Source of the DNA: Aeromonas dhakensis
Lineage (GTDB): Bacteria; Pseudomonadota; Gammaproteobacteria; Enterobacterales; Aeromonadaceae
DNA length: 56,189 nt
NCBI RefSeq assembly: GCF_000820305.1
Contig: NZ_CDBH01000035.1
Coordinates: 324-56,512 of the forward strand
Direction: 5' to 3'
The notes under the pieces are model-generated. The model had not been told where the DNA came from, made no database searches, and worked only from the letters and a program-made list of their open reading frames with translations. This document shows positions 23,016 to 31,627 of the stretch, in pieces. A program made the position numbers and the translations under genes. The stretch's first letter is position 1; each line of letters opens with the position of its first letter.

Positions 23016-23572
23016 CTACCCCCGTTAAAACTGGCTGGGTCTGCATCGCGTCGGCGGGGCCGACCGTTGATGGCCAAGAGATAGCGCCCGAGTGGTTGCA
23101 CCAGATGGCCGAGAGCTATGACCCCGATTTCTATACCGCTTGCCTGTGGCCAGAGCATGGCCGTAGCCGCCCGGTCGGGCATGTGGAGGCGCTCAAGGTG
23201 GATACCCAGCAAGGCACCCTCAAGTTGTTTGCCGTGCTCTGCCCCACGCTGGAACTGATAGAACTCAACGCCAACGGGCGTCTGCAATTTTGCTCTATCG
23301 AGCCCAAGCCGGACTTTGCTGGTACGGGCAAATGGTATCTGGGGGCGCTGGGCGTCACGGATGAACCCGCCAGCACGGGCGTTACCCGCCTCAAGTTCAG
23401 CCAAGCTCGACCGCTTATCGGCCAGTCTCACCGCTGGACGGCGCCAAGCCAGCTTACCCCCCAACAATTTAGCACCCTGCAAGACCACGCGATGCGCTTG
23501 GCCCGCGACCTTGACCGCATGCAACAAACCCTCGACCGCGTCACCACCGGCGCCCCCTCCCGAGCATGTTAA
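23012..23572 (+). CDS. GpO-like capsid protease/scaffold, shortened
   Basis: P2 GpO is an internal protease and scaffold for capsid assembly. This 186-residue protein aligns with the GpO protease domain: Asp20 (GPTVDGQ), His49 (WPEHGRS) and Ser95 (FCSIEPKP) occupy the positions of the P2 triad D19/H48/S107, and LGALGVTDEPASTGVTRLKF is the family signature. The C-terminal scaffolding region is only about 50 residues against about 140 in P2. Start overlaps the Ogr-like stop (ATGA). The shortening is compatible with a different capsid size. Confidence 0.85.
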   Translation: MTTPVKTGWVCIASAGPTVDGQEIAPEWLHQMAESYDPDFYTACLWPEHGRSRPVGHVEALKVDTQQGTLKLFAVLCPTLELIELNANGRLQFCSIEPKPDFAGTGKWYLGALGVTDEPASTGVTRLKFSQARPLIGQSHRWTAPSQLTPQQFSTLQDHAMRLARDLDRMQQTLDRVTTGAPSRAC

Positions 23573-23586
23573 GGAGCCGTCCCCCC

Positions 23587-24555
23587 ATGCTGATTTCTGA
23601 CCTGCTGCGCGATATGCGCATGAGCTTTGTTCCCGTCCCCCAAGCCTGTTTTGGCACCCTGGACCCCAGCACCAGCAGCGCCCTGAGCGCCGCCATTGTG
23701 CAAGCGACTCCCTTTCTTAGCCTGCTGACCGTCTTGGGTGTCGACGACCCCAATGCCCCCCTGTTTGACCCCATCAAGGCCAAGCTGCGTACCGGGCGCA
23801 AAGCGCAAGGGCGTTTCCTTGTCCCGGCCACTCCGACCAAGCAGCGCCATGATTATCAAGACTTCGACAGCAGCGTTATTTGGACATGGCAGGAGTTAGC
23901 GCAACTGCTGGCAGGGATGGACCAGCAGCAAACCAACAAGCTACTGGAGGGGTTAGCCCTTGCGGCCTTTGGGGATGACATCTTGCGGGTGGGCTTTCGC
24001 GGGCAACGTGCCGCCACCAATACCGACCCGCTCGCCCACCCCAACGGCGAAGATGTAGCGCCGGGCTGGCCAGCACTGGCCAAAGCGGCTGACCCAGAGG
24101 GGAAACGGGTACTCAACCGGGCGGTGGTGTTCGATACCACTGGTGGCGGCGATTATGCCGACCTCGATACGATGGTGTATGAGTTGGTTGCGCTGCTGCC
24201 AGAGGCCTACCGCAACGACCCCCGTTTGCGCGTGCTGGTCGGTTGTGACCTGCTGCGCGCCCACAAGCAAGCCTATCTGAAACCCGGCGCCGTGCGCGAT
24301 AAGCAGCAGCGCATGAAGATTGCCGACCTGCCCACCCTGACCAGCCAGCACATGCCGGGCACCTATCTTGCGCTCACCTTCACGGAAAACTTGCAGGTGC
24401 TCACCGTCAACCATTCCCACCGCCTGAGCATCAGCGACCTCAGCGACGACGCCGCATGGGGAGTGCGCTACAACCGGGCGCAAGCTTATGGCTTGGGCGA
24501 GCCGACCGCCTATGCCGCCTTTGATGCCATCACCCTGGCCACTACCGAGGAGTAA
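23587..24555 (+). CDS. GpN-like major capsid protein
   Basis: 322 residues from the ATG at 23587, behind AAGGAG; P2 GpN is 357. It has the P2 capsid family layout: N-terminal helix, ATPFLSLLTVLGVDDPNAPL, the central HDYQDFDSSVIWTWQELAQL with KLLEGLALAAFGDDILRVGF, and the C-terminal NHSHRLSISDLSDDAAWGVR. It should form the capsid shell after cleavage by GpO. The gene follows GpO as in P2, but the terminase gene M does not follow. Confidence 0.85.
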   Translation: MLISDLLRDMRMSFVPVPQACFGTLDPSTSSALSAAIVQATPFLSLLTVLGVDDPNAPLFDPIKAKLRTGRKAQGRFLVPATPTKQRHDYQDFDSSVIWTWQELAQLLAGMDQQQTNKLLEGLALAAFGDDILRVGFRGQRAATNTDPLAHPNGEDVAPGWPALAKAADPEGKRVLNRAVVFDTTGGGDYADLDTMVYELVALLPEAYRNDPRLRVLVGCDLLRAHKQAYLKPGAVRDKQQRMKIADLPTLTSQHMPGTYLALTFTENLQVLTVNHSHRLSISDLSDDAAWGVRYNRAQAYGLGEPTAYAAFDAITLATTEE

Positions 24556-24560
24556 TCAAG

Positions 24561-25286
24561 ATGTCGCAATCCACCTTGCAAGTTGTGACCACTACCGCCG
24601 CCCCGATGGCATCTATTCCCACCAAAGCCAGCCGACTGGATGACCACATCGCCCAGTTTGTGAATGAGCGCGCCAAGCTGATGGCGCTCGATGATGAAGT
24701 CATGACCCTGCGTGAGCAGCGCAAGCACCTGCAAGAACGTATTCCACCCGCCAAGGCTCGCCTGGAAGAGCTGCGCCAAGGGCGGATTAATCAGCTGATG
24801 GGCGGGGCCACTTCGTTGGACTCGGCGCGAGAGTATCGCGAACTCAGTGAACTGCTTAGCGATGCCAAAGAAGCGCTGGCCCTGTCTGAGCGCCAAGAGC
24901 GGCGGCTGGCGCTGCCGTTCTATCAGGCGCAGCTGGCGGTGAACAACGCGCAGAGCATCGTGGCCGGGTGCTATGAAAGCTTCCTTGACCACAAGGTGGC
25001 CCCCCTGACCTTGAAACCCCTTGCGCAGCAGTTGGCAGCGCTGGCCGCCCTGACCCGCGCCAAGGCCTGCATCATGGGGCAGAAAGGGGCGCTGAGCTGG
25101 GCGCAAAACGAATTGGCCCGCGCCCTCAAAGAGGCCATGAACGGTGAGGCCGCCCCACTGGATGGCGACCACCCCGACGCTCGCGATGCACTGAGCCCCC
25201 TCACCCGCCCACGGGCAAGCGACTTGCTCGCGCTGTGTGACAGTCCAGGCAAGCGCTACATCTTGCGCCAAGAGCAAAGCGAGTAA
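24561..25286 (+). CDS. Helical protein after the capsid gene (possible capsid accessory protein)
   Basis: 241 residues, strongly helical with a coiled coil at about residues 25-75 (LDDEVMTLREQRKHLQERIP). I do not recognise the family with confidence. It starts 5 nt after the capsid gene, where P2 has terminase gene M, but it does not resemble GpM. In length and helical character it recalls the P4 capsid-size factor Sid (about 244 residues) or decoration protein Psu, and the central part (SLDSAREYRELSELL and HKVAPLTLKPLAQQLAALAA) loosely recalls Psu. That role is inference. Confidence 0.5.
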   Translation: MSQSTLQVVTTTAAPMASIPTKASRLDDHIAQFVNERAKLMALDDEVMTLREQRKHLQERIPPAKARLEELRQGRINQLMGGATSLDSAREYRELSELLSDAKEALALSERQERRLALPFYQAQLAVNNAQSIVAGCYESFLDHKVAPLTLKPLAQQLAALAALTRAKACIMGQKGALSWAQNELARALKEAMNGEAAPLDGDHPDARDALSPLTRPRASDLLALCDSPGKRYILRQEQSE

Positions 25287-25511
25287 CGGAAAGAGGGGTG
25301 CCGATAACGGCTCCCCTCAGTGCCCACACGCTTATCACAACAGAGCGAGCGGGCGCAGAGTAGCAAAGCCGACCGTGCCGGACAAATGGCCGGACGGGAG
25401 AGGCAAATAAGGGAAAGGAGAGAGAAGTAGAGGCAGAACGCCAGAAATGAAGAAGGGAACCCTGACCGGTTCCCCTCAGTGTCCATCCATCTCGCACGAT
25501 AGAGAAGACCC
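25287..25511 (+). repeat. Untranslated region with two related hairpins
   Basis: Two hairpins, 25293-25318 (GAGGGG..GCCG/CGGC..CCCCTC) and 25455-25474 (GGGAACC/GGTTCCC), are each followed by the same CCCCTCAGTG. Their centres are about 160 bp apart. They flank a stretch without ORFs. They may be RNA processing or packaging signals; function unknown. Confidence 0.5.
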
Positions 25512-25775
25512 ATGAACAGTATCAAATTCAATGCCGCCCAGCAAGCGGAGGGACTCGTTTTGTCCGCATTCTGGGGTGAGTCCCTGCGCCAAGACCATCA
25601 ACGCCTCTATACCCTGCAATCACGCCTTGCCGTGCTGCGTATCCGGCGACGCGTCAGGGGCCTACGTGACAGAGGCCAAGTGCAGGTGCTGCTGCGCCAG
25701 TGCAGGCAGGCCCGCACCACCTTGCGCCATGCACATGCTCGCCTGATGCGGATATGCATCGTGGTTTCGCAATGA
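25512..25775 (+). CDS. Small arginine-rich protein, paralogous to the start of the replication protein
   Basis: 87 residues. Its core LQSRLAVLRIRRRVRGLRDR resembles LQSRLVGFRILRRTRGVHIK at the start of the adjacent replication protein, and both continue with similar CR.AR.TL..A segments, so this is a domain-scale duplication. The strongly basic composition suggests nucleic-acid binding. Its stop overlaps the replication gene start (ATGA), so the two are translationally coupled. No named family is recognised. Confidence 0.55.
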   Translation: MNSIKFNAAQQAEGLVLSAFWGESLRQDHQRLYTLQSRLAVLRIRRRVRGLRDRGQVQVLLRQCRQARTTLRHAHARLMRICIVVSQ

Positions 25776-28090
25776 ACGCCCTTAAGCGTTTGCAGTCTCG
25801 CTTGGTCGGCTTTCGTATCCTGCGCAGAACCAGAGGCGTGCATATTAAGGCCGAGTGCCGGGCCATCTTGCGCCGGTGCCGGGCGGTTCGCGCGACCTTG
25901 CTCCACGCGCCAGCCCCCCAGCCAGGTGATGACGCACACCACGCCTTAACGCGTGCCAGCACCAAAGGCCATCCCCGCCGTCAACCCAACGCCGCCACAT
26001 TGCGGGCACGGGTGACCAAGATGACCCACATCCTGCGCTTGCACCGCCTGCCGTTCTACCCGCTCGACGAAGCCAGCAAGCCCCTTCACCAGCGCAGCCA
26101 CAACACCCCAGCCAGTGAGGAGGTCATTCGCTCCTACTTCATCGGCCCCCCAAGCGCCTATGACCTTGATTGGGCGCTAGACCTGCTGATGTTCTCCGTC
26201 AAGCGCGGTAAGGGTGGGTCAGTACAACTCCCCGACGAGCTTATCGGCGAGCTGTTCACCGGCTACTGTGTGCGCCGAGTGCCGGCCATCTTAAAAGGGT
26301 GTGCCTGCAAGGATGCCAATATGTGGTTATCCGACCGGGTCAAAGTGTTCCGGCAGGTGCAAGCCGACCTCCCCGAGCCGTTGGAGCTCTTGCAGCACAA
26401 AGAGCACCGCGAACAGCTGGCCATGAACTACGTGGAGCGCGTCCAGCGCCTGCTGGATGCCGCCACGAATGGCCATGCCAGCACCGTTCCCGCCACCTAC
26501 CTCTGGCGCGTCTGTGGCCAACCGCTCAAGCCTTGGGGCTTCCTGCCCACCCTGCCCCGCTTCAAAGGCACCGAGGCCCGCGATACCTTCATTGCTGCCC
26601 ACCTTATCCGCTGGCTTGACCCGCAATGGTGGGTGCGCAAACTACGCAAGCTTTGGGAGCAATACCGGGAACACTGCGCCATCTTGCTTGGCAAGGTGCG
26701 GCGCGGTGTCTCGCCCTATGTGTCCAGCTACGCCTTGCGGGCCTTCAATGAGCGCCAGCTCGCCGCCGAACAGTGGTTAAAGAGCATGGAGGCCTACAAC
26801 GAAGAGCACGACATCGCTATCTCGCTGGCCGATGCGGTGGCCAGCTCGATGGCCAACCCGTCAAACCGCCGTGATGAACTGGTGGTGAGGGCGCGGGGCT
26901 TCTCCGATGCGGCGGACGAAATGGGCTATGTGGGTCTGTTCTTCACCTGGACAGCCCCGAGCCAATATCACCCATGGAAGACAACCCCCCAGGGATATGG
27001 CCAACCCGTCCGCACCACCGAAAATCCCAAATATCAGGGTCACACGCCCCGCGACACCAACACCTATCTAGGCACCCTCTGGAAGCGCTGCCGCGCCGCC
27101 CTCGCCCGCCGTGGTATCGAGTATTTCGGCTTTCGGGTAGTCGAGCCCCACCACGACGGCACCCCTCACTGGCATCTGCTGCTGTTCGTCAATCCGGCCC
27201 AGCAGCATGAGCTGATAAGCACCATGCAACGCTACGCCCTGAGCCATGACCTAGGCGACCTGGAGCGCAAGCGCCATCCGGTGAGCAAGCGGCCCTATAG
27301 CGACATCACCCCTCGCTTTGACTGGAAGGTGATGGATCCAGCCAAAGGCGGGGCCGTGGGCTACATCGTCAAATACATCGCCAAGAACATAGACGGTCAC
27401 CAAATTGGGGACGAAGGCGACCTAGAGGCAGAAACCGCCGCCAGTGAAGGCGCGCGGCGCGTCAGGGCGTGGGCCTCCCTTTGGGGGCTACGGCAGTTTC
27501 AACAGCTGGGCGGGCCGTCTGTGAGCGTATGGCGGGAGCTGCGGCGACTACCTGGGCGAGTGCAAGAGAAGGAAGGCCGCACGGTGGCCCCGCTTGAGAG
27601 CGAGATCATGGAGGAGTGTCGCCGTTATGCGGACGCGGCGAACTGGAAGGAGTTTACCTATTCCATGGGCGGCCCTGTGTGCCCACGGGATGCGCGACCG
27701 GTGCGGCTGCACCACCTGATTGACCTTGCCAAGAATAAGTACGGTGAAGACGTAACCCGGCTCGTGGGTGTGGCCGCTGGCCATGCCGTTAAGCGAACCC
27801 GTCTTGATGGCTGGGTGCTACGTCGCAAGGTGGCCGACACGCCAGCAGAGAGCACAGAGGAAGTGTTGAGCGAGCAAAGCGAGGCCGGGTTTGGCGAGCG
27901 CAGCGAGGTGCCCTTAAGCGGCGTCAGCTGCGCTCCTTGGAGCTCTGGCAATAACTGTACGATCCATAAGAATAATCCGCCCCCCCAAGATCGCACCAGG
28001 CCCGTTATCACGACGCTGTTGAAAAAGTTGAAGGTTACTAGGAGTTACAATAAACTCAAGATGCTCTTTAGTGTTGGACACATTGTCTAG
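25772..28090 (+). CDS. P2 GpA-like replication initiation endonuclease
   Basis: GpA nicks the origin and starts rolling-circle replication. From the ATG at 25772 the product is 772 residues (P2 GpA 761). The HUH metal-binding motif HHDGTPHWHLLLFV lies around residue 463 and the two-tyrosine active-site motif YIVKYIAKNID around 531-541. The N-terminal 45 residues duplicate the preceding small protein. The last ~60 residues (after APWSSGNN) look unlike the family, and the gene's final 28 bases overlap the predicted start of the retron RNA, suggesting that cargo insertion replaced the original end. Confidence 0.88.
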   Translation: MNALKRLQSRLVGFRILRRTRGVHIKAECRAILRRCRAVRATLLHAPAPQPGDDAHHALTRASTKGHPRRQPNAATLRARVTKMTHILRLHRLPFYPLDEASKPLHQRSHNTPASEEVIRSYFIGPPSAYDLDWALDLLMFSVKRGKGGSVQLPDELIGELFTGYCVRRVPAILKGCACKDANMWLSDRVKVFRQVQADLPEPLELLQHKEHREQLAMNYVERVQRLLDAATNGHASTVPATYLWRVCGQPLKPWGFLPTLPRFKGTEARDTFIAAHLIRWLDPQWWVRKLRKLWEQYREHCAILLGKVRRGVSPYVSSYALRAFNERQLAAEQWLKSMEAYNEEHDIAISLADAVASSMANPSNRRDELVVRARGFSDAADEMGYVGLFFTWTAPSQYHPWKTTPQGYGQPVRTTENPKYQGHTPRDTNTYLGTLWKRCRAALARRGIEYFGFRVVEPHHDGTPHWHLLLFVNPAQQHELISTMQRYALSHDLGDLERKRHPVSKRPYSDITPRFDWKVMDPAKGGAVGYIVKYIAKNIDGHQIGDEGDLEAETAASEGARRVRAWASLWGLRQFQQLGGPSVSVWRELRRLPGRVQEKEGRTVAPLESEIMEECRRYADAANWKEFTYSMGGPVCPRDARPVRLHHLIDLAKNKYGEDVTRLVGVAAGHAVKRTRLDGWVLRRKVADTPAESTEEVLSEQSEAGFGERSEVPLSGVSCAPWSSGNNCTIHKNNPPPQDRTRPVITTLLKKLKVTRSYNKLKMLFSVGHIV

Positions 28091-28207
28091 TCGGGTGATT
28101 AGCCAGACTCTAATTTATTGAGCAGATTAGGTTGCGAAAGACTCGCATTCCTATTTCCGCTTCGCTGCACTAGGAATGCGAGTCTTTCGCTTCCTTTAGT
28201 AAAGAGC
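28063..28207 (+). ncRNA. Candidate retron msr-msd RNA
   Basis: Just upstream of the retron RT. GCTCTTTA (28063-28070, a1) is complementary to TAAAGAGC (28200-28207, a2). The G at 28071, directly after TTA, is a candidate 2'-branching guanosine, as in the Ec86 layout. The msr part has small stems GTGT/ACAC, GTCT/AGAC and CTAAT/ATTAG. The msd part is a perfect 20-bp stem, GCGAAAGACTCGCATTCCTA (28134-28153) with 28171-28190, and a 17-nt loop. A cDNA of roughly 65-75 nt is predicted. A TACAAT at 28046-28051 could be the -10. Exact ends are inference. Confidence 0.7.
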
Positions 28208-28213
28208 CTAAAC

Positions 28214-28242
28214 AGGCCCTAAGAGCATTGCTCCTAGGGCCT
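28214..28242 (+). terminator. Hairpin between retron RNA and RT
   Basis: AGGCCCTAAGAGC pairs with GCTCCTAGGGCCT (one G-U pair) with a 3-nt loop, followed by TAATTTTA. It could terminate or attenuate the abundant retron RNA before the RT message. Confidence 0.6.
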
Positions 28243-28262
28243 TAATTTTAAGGAGGATAGGT

Positions 28263-29195
28263 GTGGATTTAATAGATGCTTTGAGTTCTAGTCTCAAAAT
28301 AAACAAGTCTACACTACAGGATTTTTGTACGTTAGCGCCTAATAAATATCGTATTTATAGTATTCCAAAGCGCAACTCAGGCTATAGAATCATAGCGCAC
28401 CCATCCAAAGAGCTTAAAAAATACCAGCGCACCCTTAACGATTTAATTAAGAACATCCTTCCTGTTCATAGTAGCGCCTTTGCATACCGAAATGGCCTTG
28501 ACATAAAAAAGAACGCCCTTCGTCACGCGAAAAACCCATATTTATTAAAAATGGACTTCCATGATTTTTTTAACAGAATAACTCCTGATGTTTTTTGGAA
28601 ACAAGTTGGAAATAAGTTTTTATCTCTAACGAGAAAGGACGCCGATATTTTTGAAAAGTTAATCTTCTGGAATAGAAGCAAAAAAAATGATGGCAAGTTA
28701 ATTCTTAGTGTGGGGGCACCGACATCACCACTGATATCAAACTCCGTGATGTATAACTTTGACTGTTCTATATCTGAGTGGTGTGTTAAAAACGACATAA
28801 CATATACCAGATATGCAGATGACATTACATTTTCCACCAGGAAGAAGAATATTTTGTTTACTGTTCCTGAAAAGATTAAAAATGAGATAATCATGCATTT
28901 CGGTAATGCCATGTTAATAAATGATGGGAAAACTATATTCTCATCGAAAGCACATAATAGGCATATAACTGGTATAACAATCACTAATGAAGGCATACCC
29001 TCCCTAGGGAGGGAGAAAAAAAGATACATTTATCACTTATTGCATCAGTATTCGCTAAATCTCTTGGAGCATGATGATATTTTACATCTAAAGGGACAAT
29101 TCTCTTTTAGTTGCTACATTGATAAGTCTCTGATGCACAGAGCAGAAAAAAAATATTCAAGCGAACTCGTGCAAAAGCTTATTCATTACGTATAG
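28263..29195 (+). CDS. Retron reverse transcriptase
   Basis: 310-residue RT that makes branched msDNA from the adjacent RNA. Retron-specific features are the NAXXH motif (NALRH, 84-88), catalytic Asp98 (MDFHDFF), SVGAPTSP at 149-156, YADD at 184-187 and an (I/V)TG motif at 235-237. It ends shortly after the thumb-like region, with no maturase or endonuclease domain, so it is not a group II intron RT. The GTG start follows AAGGAGG. Neighbouring ATPase and HNH genes match the retron architecture known from Ec78. Base composition is AT-rich compared with the phage genes. Confidence 0.92.
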   Translation: MDLIDALSSSLKINKSTLQDFCTLAPNKYRIYSIPKRNSGYRIIAHPSKELKKYQRTLNDLIKNILPVHSSAFAYRNGLDIKKNALRHAKNPYLLKMDFHDFFNRITPDVFWKQVGNKFLSLTRKDADIFEKLIFWNRSKKNDGKLILSVGAPTSPLISNSVMYNFDCSISEWCVKNDITYTRYADDITFSTRKKNILFTVPEKIKNEIIMHFGNAMLINDGKTIFSSKAHNRHITGITITNEGIPSLGREKKRYIYHLLHQYSLNLLEHDDILHLKGQFSFSCYIDKSLMHRAEKKYSSELVQKLIHYV

Positions 29196-29205
29196 GTGAG
29201 AATCT

Positions 29206-30849
29206 GTGAAAAAAGAAACAAGCGCCTCTAGAGCACTAAGAAGCAAAGCTATTAAAGGTAACGTGGCATCAACTTTTCAATTAGTAAAGCGCTATGAAGA
29301 TGAAAGTGACAATGAATCTGCCAATAAATTAAAGCATGAATATCATGAACTTTTAAAAAAGCACAGTAAAACTGCAAAACTGCATTTTGATAAATTAATA
29401 ATAAGTGGTTTCAAAGGCTTTTCAACTCTAGAAATTAGGCTATCAAAAAGCAACCTATCTGTGTTTGTAGGAAATAATGGGTCAGGGAAATCCACTGTCC
29501 TTGAAGCTATATCAAAATCACTTAGTTGGCTGATTAAAAATATAATTTCAGATAATACCAGGGGTAGTTCAATTGAATTGAACGAAATTAATACGAGCGA
29601 GAGTGTCACTCATAGCTCACTCACATCAACGCTGTCTCTAAATAAAGAGAGTATTTTTAACATCCAGCTAATAACGTCAAAAAAAGCGGCATCTAATAAA
29701 CTTTCAGGCAACTATATGTCAGTTAAAAGTTTGAGTTCTATATATAGATATCTCAATGAGATAGATAGCGAATTCAATATGCCTTTAATTGCGTATTACC
29801 CCGTTGAACGCTCTATAGAATTGTCTAAAGCGGATGTTGAAAAAAACTTTATAAATATAACAAAAAAGCCCTCGTGGGAAAAAATTGATGGTTATGAACA
29901 TTCATTGACAGCCAAAAATAGTTTCGATTTATTCATGGTATGGTTCAAACACTTTGATGATATCTCTAATGAAATGGGTCAGAACCCACAGTTACTAGAG
30001 GCAGAGATTACTTCACTAAAAAATGAATTAAACGGCCCATTAGTTAAACTATTAAGAGAAAAAGCGGAGACAGATGACTCAGTTAAATTTATGCTAGAAA
30101 GCTACATAAATGAAAGAGAAGAGAAAATAAAATCAAAGTTGACAAAAAAAGACTCTGATTTATCCAGGGTGCTTGAGTTTGTTACTCACGCGATCTATGC
30201 CTTTATGCCTAGCTTTAGCAATTTAAGAGTAACTAGATGGCCTGACCTTGATATGTTGATTGATAAAGAGGGGGTCAGTTTAAGCATTTCACAATTGTCT
30301 CAAGGTGAGAAAAGCTTATTAGCTCTCGTGGGAGATATAGCAAGGCGACTTGTTATTTTGAATCCATCTCTCCAAAACCCATTAGATGGCAATGGAATTG
30401 TCCTCATTGATGAAATTGATCTTCATTTACACCCAAAATGGCAGCAGGCCGTAATATCAAATCTACAAAAAACATTTAAAAACATTCAGTTTATAATCAC
30501 AACTCATAGTCCAATTGTTGTTTCCACTGTCCACCATAATGATCTCTTTATTCTTGATGATGGTGAAATAATAGCACCTCCGGTTGGTAGTAAAGGGGCC
30601 GAAAGTTCAAGAGTATTAAAACGTATTTTTCAGGTTGATAACCGTCCCAAAAACGATGAAATTACAGTTCTTCTTAGAAAATATGAAAAGCTTGTATACA
30701 ACGATAAATGGATGACACCTGATGCCACAAAGTTAAGAAAAGACCTTGATGTATCATATGGTAAAGAGGATCCAGCTCTTGATGCTGTAGATCTATACAT
30801 TGAAACAAGAACATGGGAGATGCAGCTTGAAAAAGACAATAAAAAGTAA
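29206..30849 (+). CDS. Retron-associated ATPase (PtuA-like)
   Basis: 547-residue ABC/SMC-type ATPase, the toxin-partner subunit of Septu-like retrons. It has an N-terminal helical extension (1-60), Walker A GNNGSGKST at 89-97, a long helical insertion, signature LSQGEKS at 364-370, Walker B GIVLIDEID at 397-405 and the H-loop His434 (TTHSPIVV). In Ec78-type systems RT-msDNA holds PtuA and PtuB in check until phage activity frees them. GTG start, 10 nt after the RT stop. Translation of the nuclease gene starts within its end. Confidence 0.88.
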   Translation: MKKETSASRALRSKAIKGNVASTFQLVKRYEDESDNESANKLKHEYHELLKKHSKTAKLHFDKLIISGFKGFSTLEIRLSKSNLSVFVGNNGSGKSTVLEAISKSLSWLIKNIISDNTRGSSIELNEINTSESVTHSSLTSTLSLNKESIFNIQLITSKKAASNKLSGNYMSVKSLSSIYRYLNEIDSEFNMPLIAYYPVERSIELSKADVEKNFINITKKPSWEKIDGYEHSLTAKNSFDLFMVWFKHFDDISNEMGQNPQLLEAEITSLKNELNGPLVKLLREKAETDDSVKFMLESYINEREEKIKSKLTKKDSDLSRVLEFVTHAIYAFMPSFSNLRVTRWPDLDMLIDKEGVSLSISQLSQGEKSLLALVGDIARRLVILNPSLQNPLDGNGIVLIDEIDLHLHPKWQQAVISNLQKTFKNIQFIITTHSPIVVSTVHHNDLFILDDGEIIAPPVGSKGAESSRVLKRIFQVDNRPKNDEITVLLRKYEKLVYNDKWMTPDATKLRKDLDVSYGKEDPALDAVDLYIETRTWEMQLEKDNKK

Positions 30850-31627
30850 TGAACCTGTATTTTTCAATACTTATCGTCTAGCTAACCCACAGTCAAAATG
30901 GGATGAGTTCAGAAACAATGATGGAGGACAGGTGTTCTCTCAAACACGCATGCAGATTTTCAATGACCAGGGTCTAGCATGTGCTTATTGCGAAGAGTCA
31001 CTTAAAACCCTTATTGATAGTGGTTACACTCACAAAATAAAAGTTGAACATTATCATTCTAAATCTGATGAAAGTGATGTAACTAAAAACTGGAATTTAG
31101 ATTGGAACAACTTACTTGGTGTTTGCTCTGGTTCTCCAGACCATACAGAGGGGTTAACTAAAAAGCAGCGATTAGAAAATTTAAGCTGTGATACTCACAA
31201 GGCTCACTTAGAACAGAAAAAGAAATTGCCGTTAATCTGTGAGGGATGGTATTTAAACCCCTTGGAGCTAACGTCAACCTTGTTGATAAAATTTGATAAA
31301 GCGACTGGAGAACTAATTCCGAACACTCCATTTTGTGAAACATACACCCCTATAAAAAATAATTACGATTCAGTGGCACGTTTAATTGAGGAAACTATAA
31401 TTGCTTTCAACCTTAATTGCGATCGATTGGTACAGAAAAGGAAATCTGTTTTTTTTCATTATATGCAACTTCTTAAAAAGGCTAAAGACGATAATGATGA
31501 AGAATTCCATGAAAATATATTAAAGCATTGGTTGTCCCCCCCTTGGCCATCATTCTTTACCACCCGGAGAACTCTTCTTGGGGATATGGCAGAAAAGTAT
31601 TTAGAACAATTTGAATATAACGGGTGA
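30827..31627 (+). CDS. Retron-associated HNH nuclease (PtuB-like)
   Basis: 266 residues from the TTG at 30827, which follows GGGAG at good spacing and overlaps the ATPase gene by 23 nt; a TTG at 30800 is the alternative. HNH features are CAYC (52-55), VEHYHSK (73-79), DWNNLLGVC (92-100) and CDTHK (121-125), with zinc-coordinating cysteines around the core. It is the presumed toxic nuclease of the retron. Related nucleases in this retron class act on nucleic acids of the host to abort infection; the target here is unknown. Confidence 0.85.
   Translation: MKKTIKSNEPVFFNTYRLANPQSKWDEFRNNDGGQVFSQTRMQIFNDQGLACAYCEESLKTLIDSGYTHKIKVEHYHSKSDESDVTKNWNLDWNNLLGVCSGSPDHTEGLTKKQRLENLSCDTHKAHLEQKKKLPLICEGWYLNPLELTSTLLIKFDKATGELIPNTPFCETYTPIKNNYDSVARLIEETIIAFNLNCDRLVQKRKSVFFHYMQLLKKAKDDNDEEFHENILKHWLSPPWPSFFTTRRTLLGDMAEKYLEQFEYNG

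Noticed and set aside
24561..25286. Assignment as P2 terminase small subunit GpM
   Set aside because: Position fits, but I see none of the GpM sequence features; the protein is a different helical type.
28263..29195. RT as part of a group II intron or diversity-generating retroelement
   Set aside because: No maturase domain or intron structure, no template/variable repeats nearby, and the retron-specific motifs and effectors are present.
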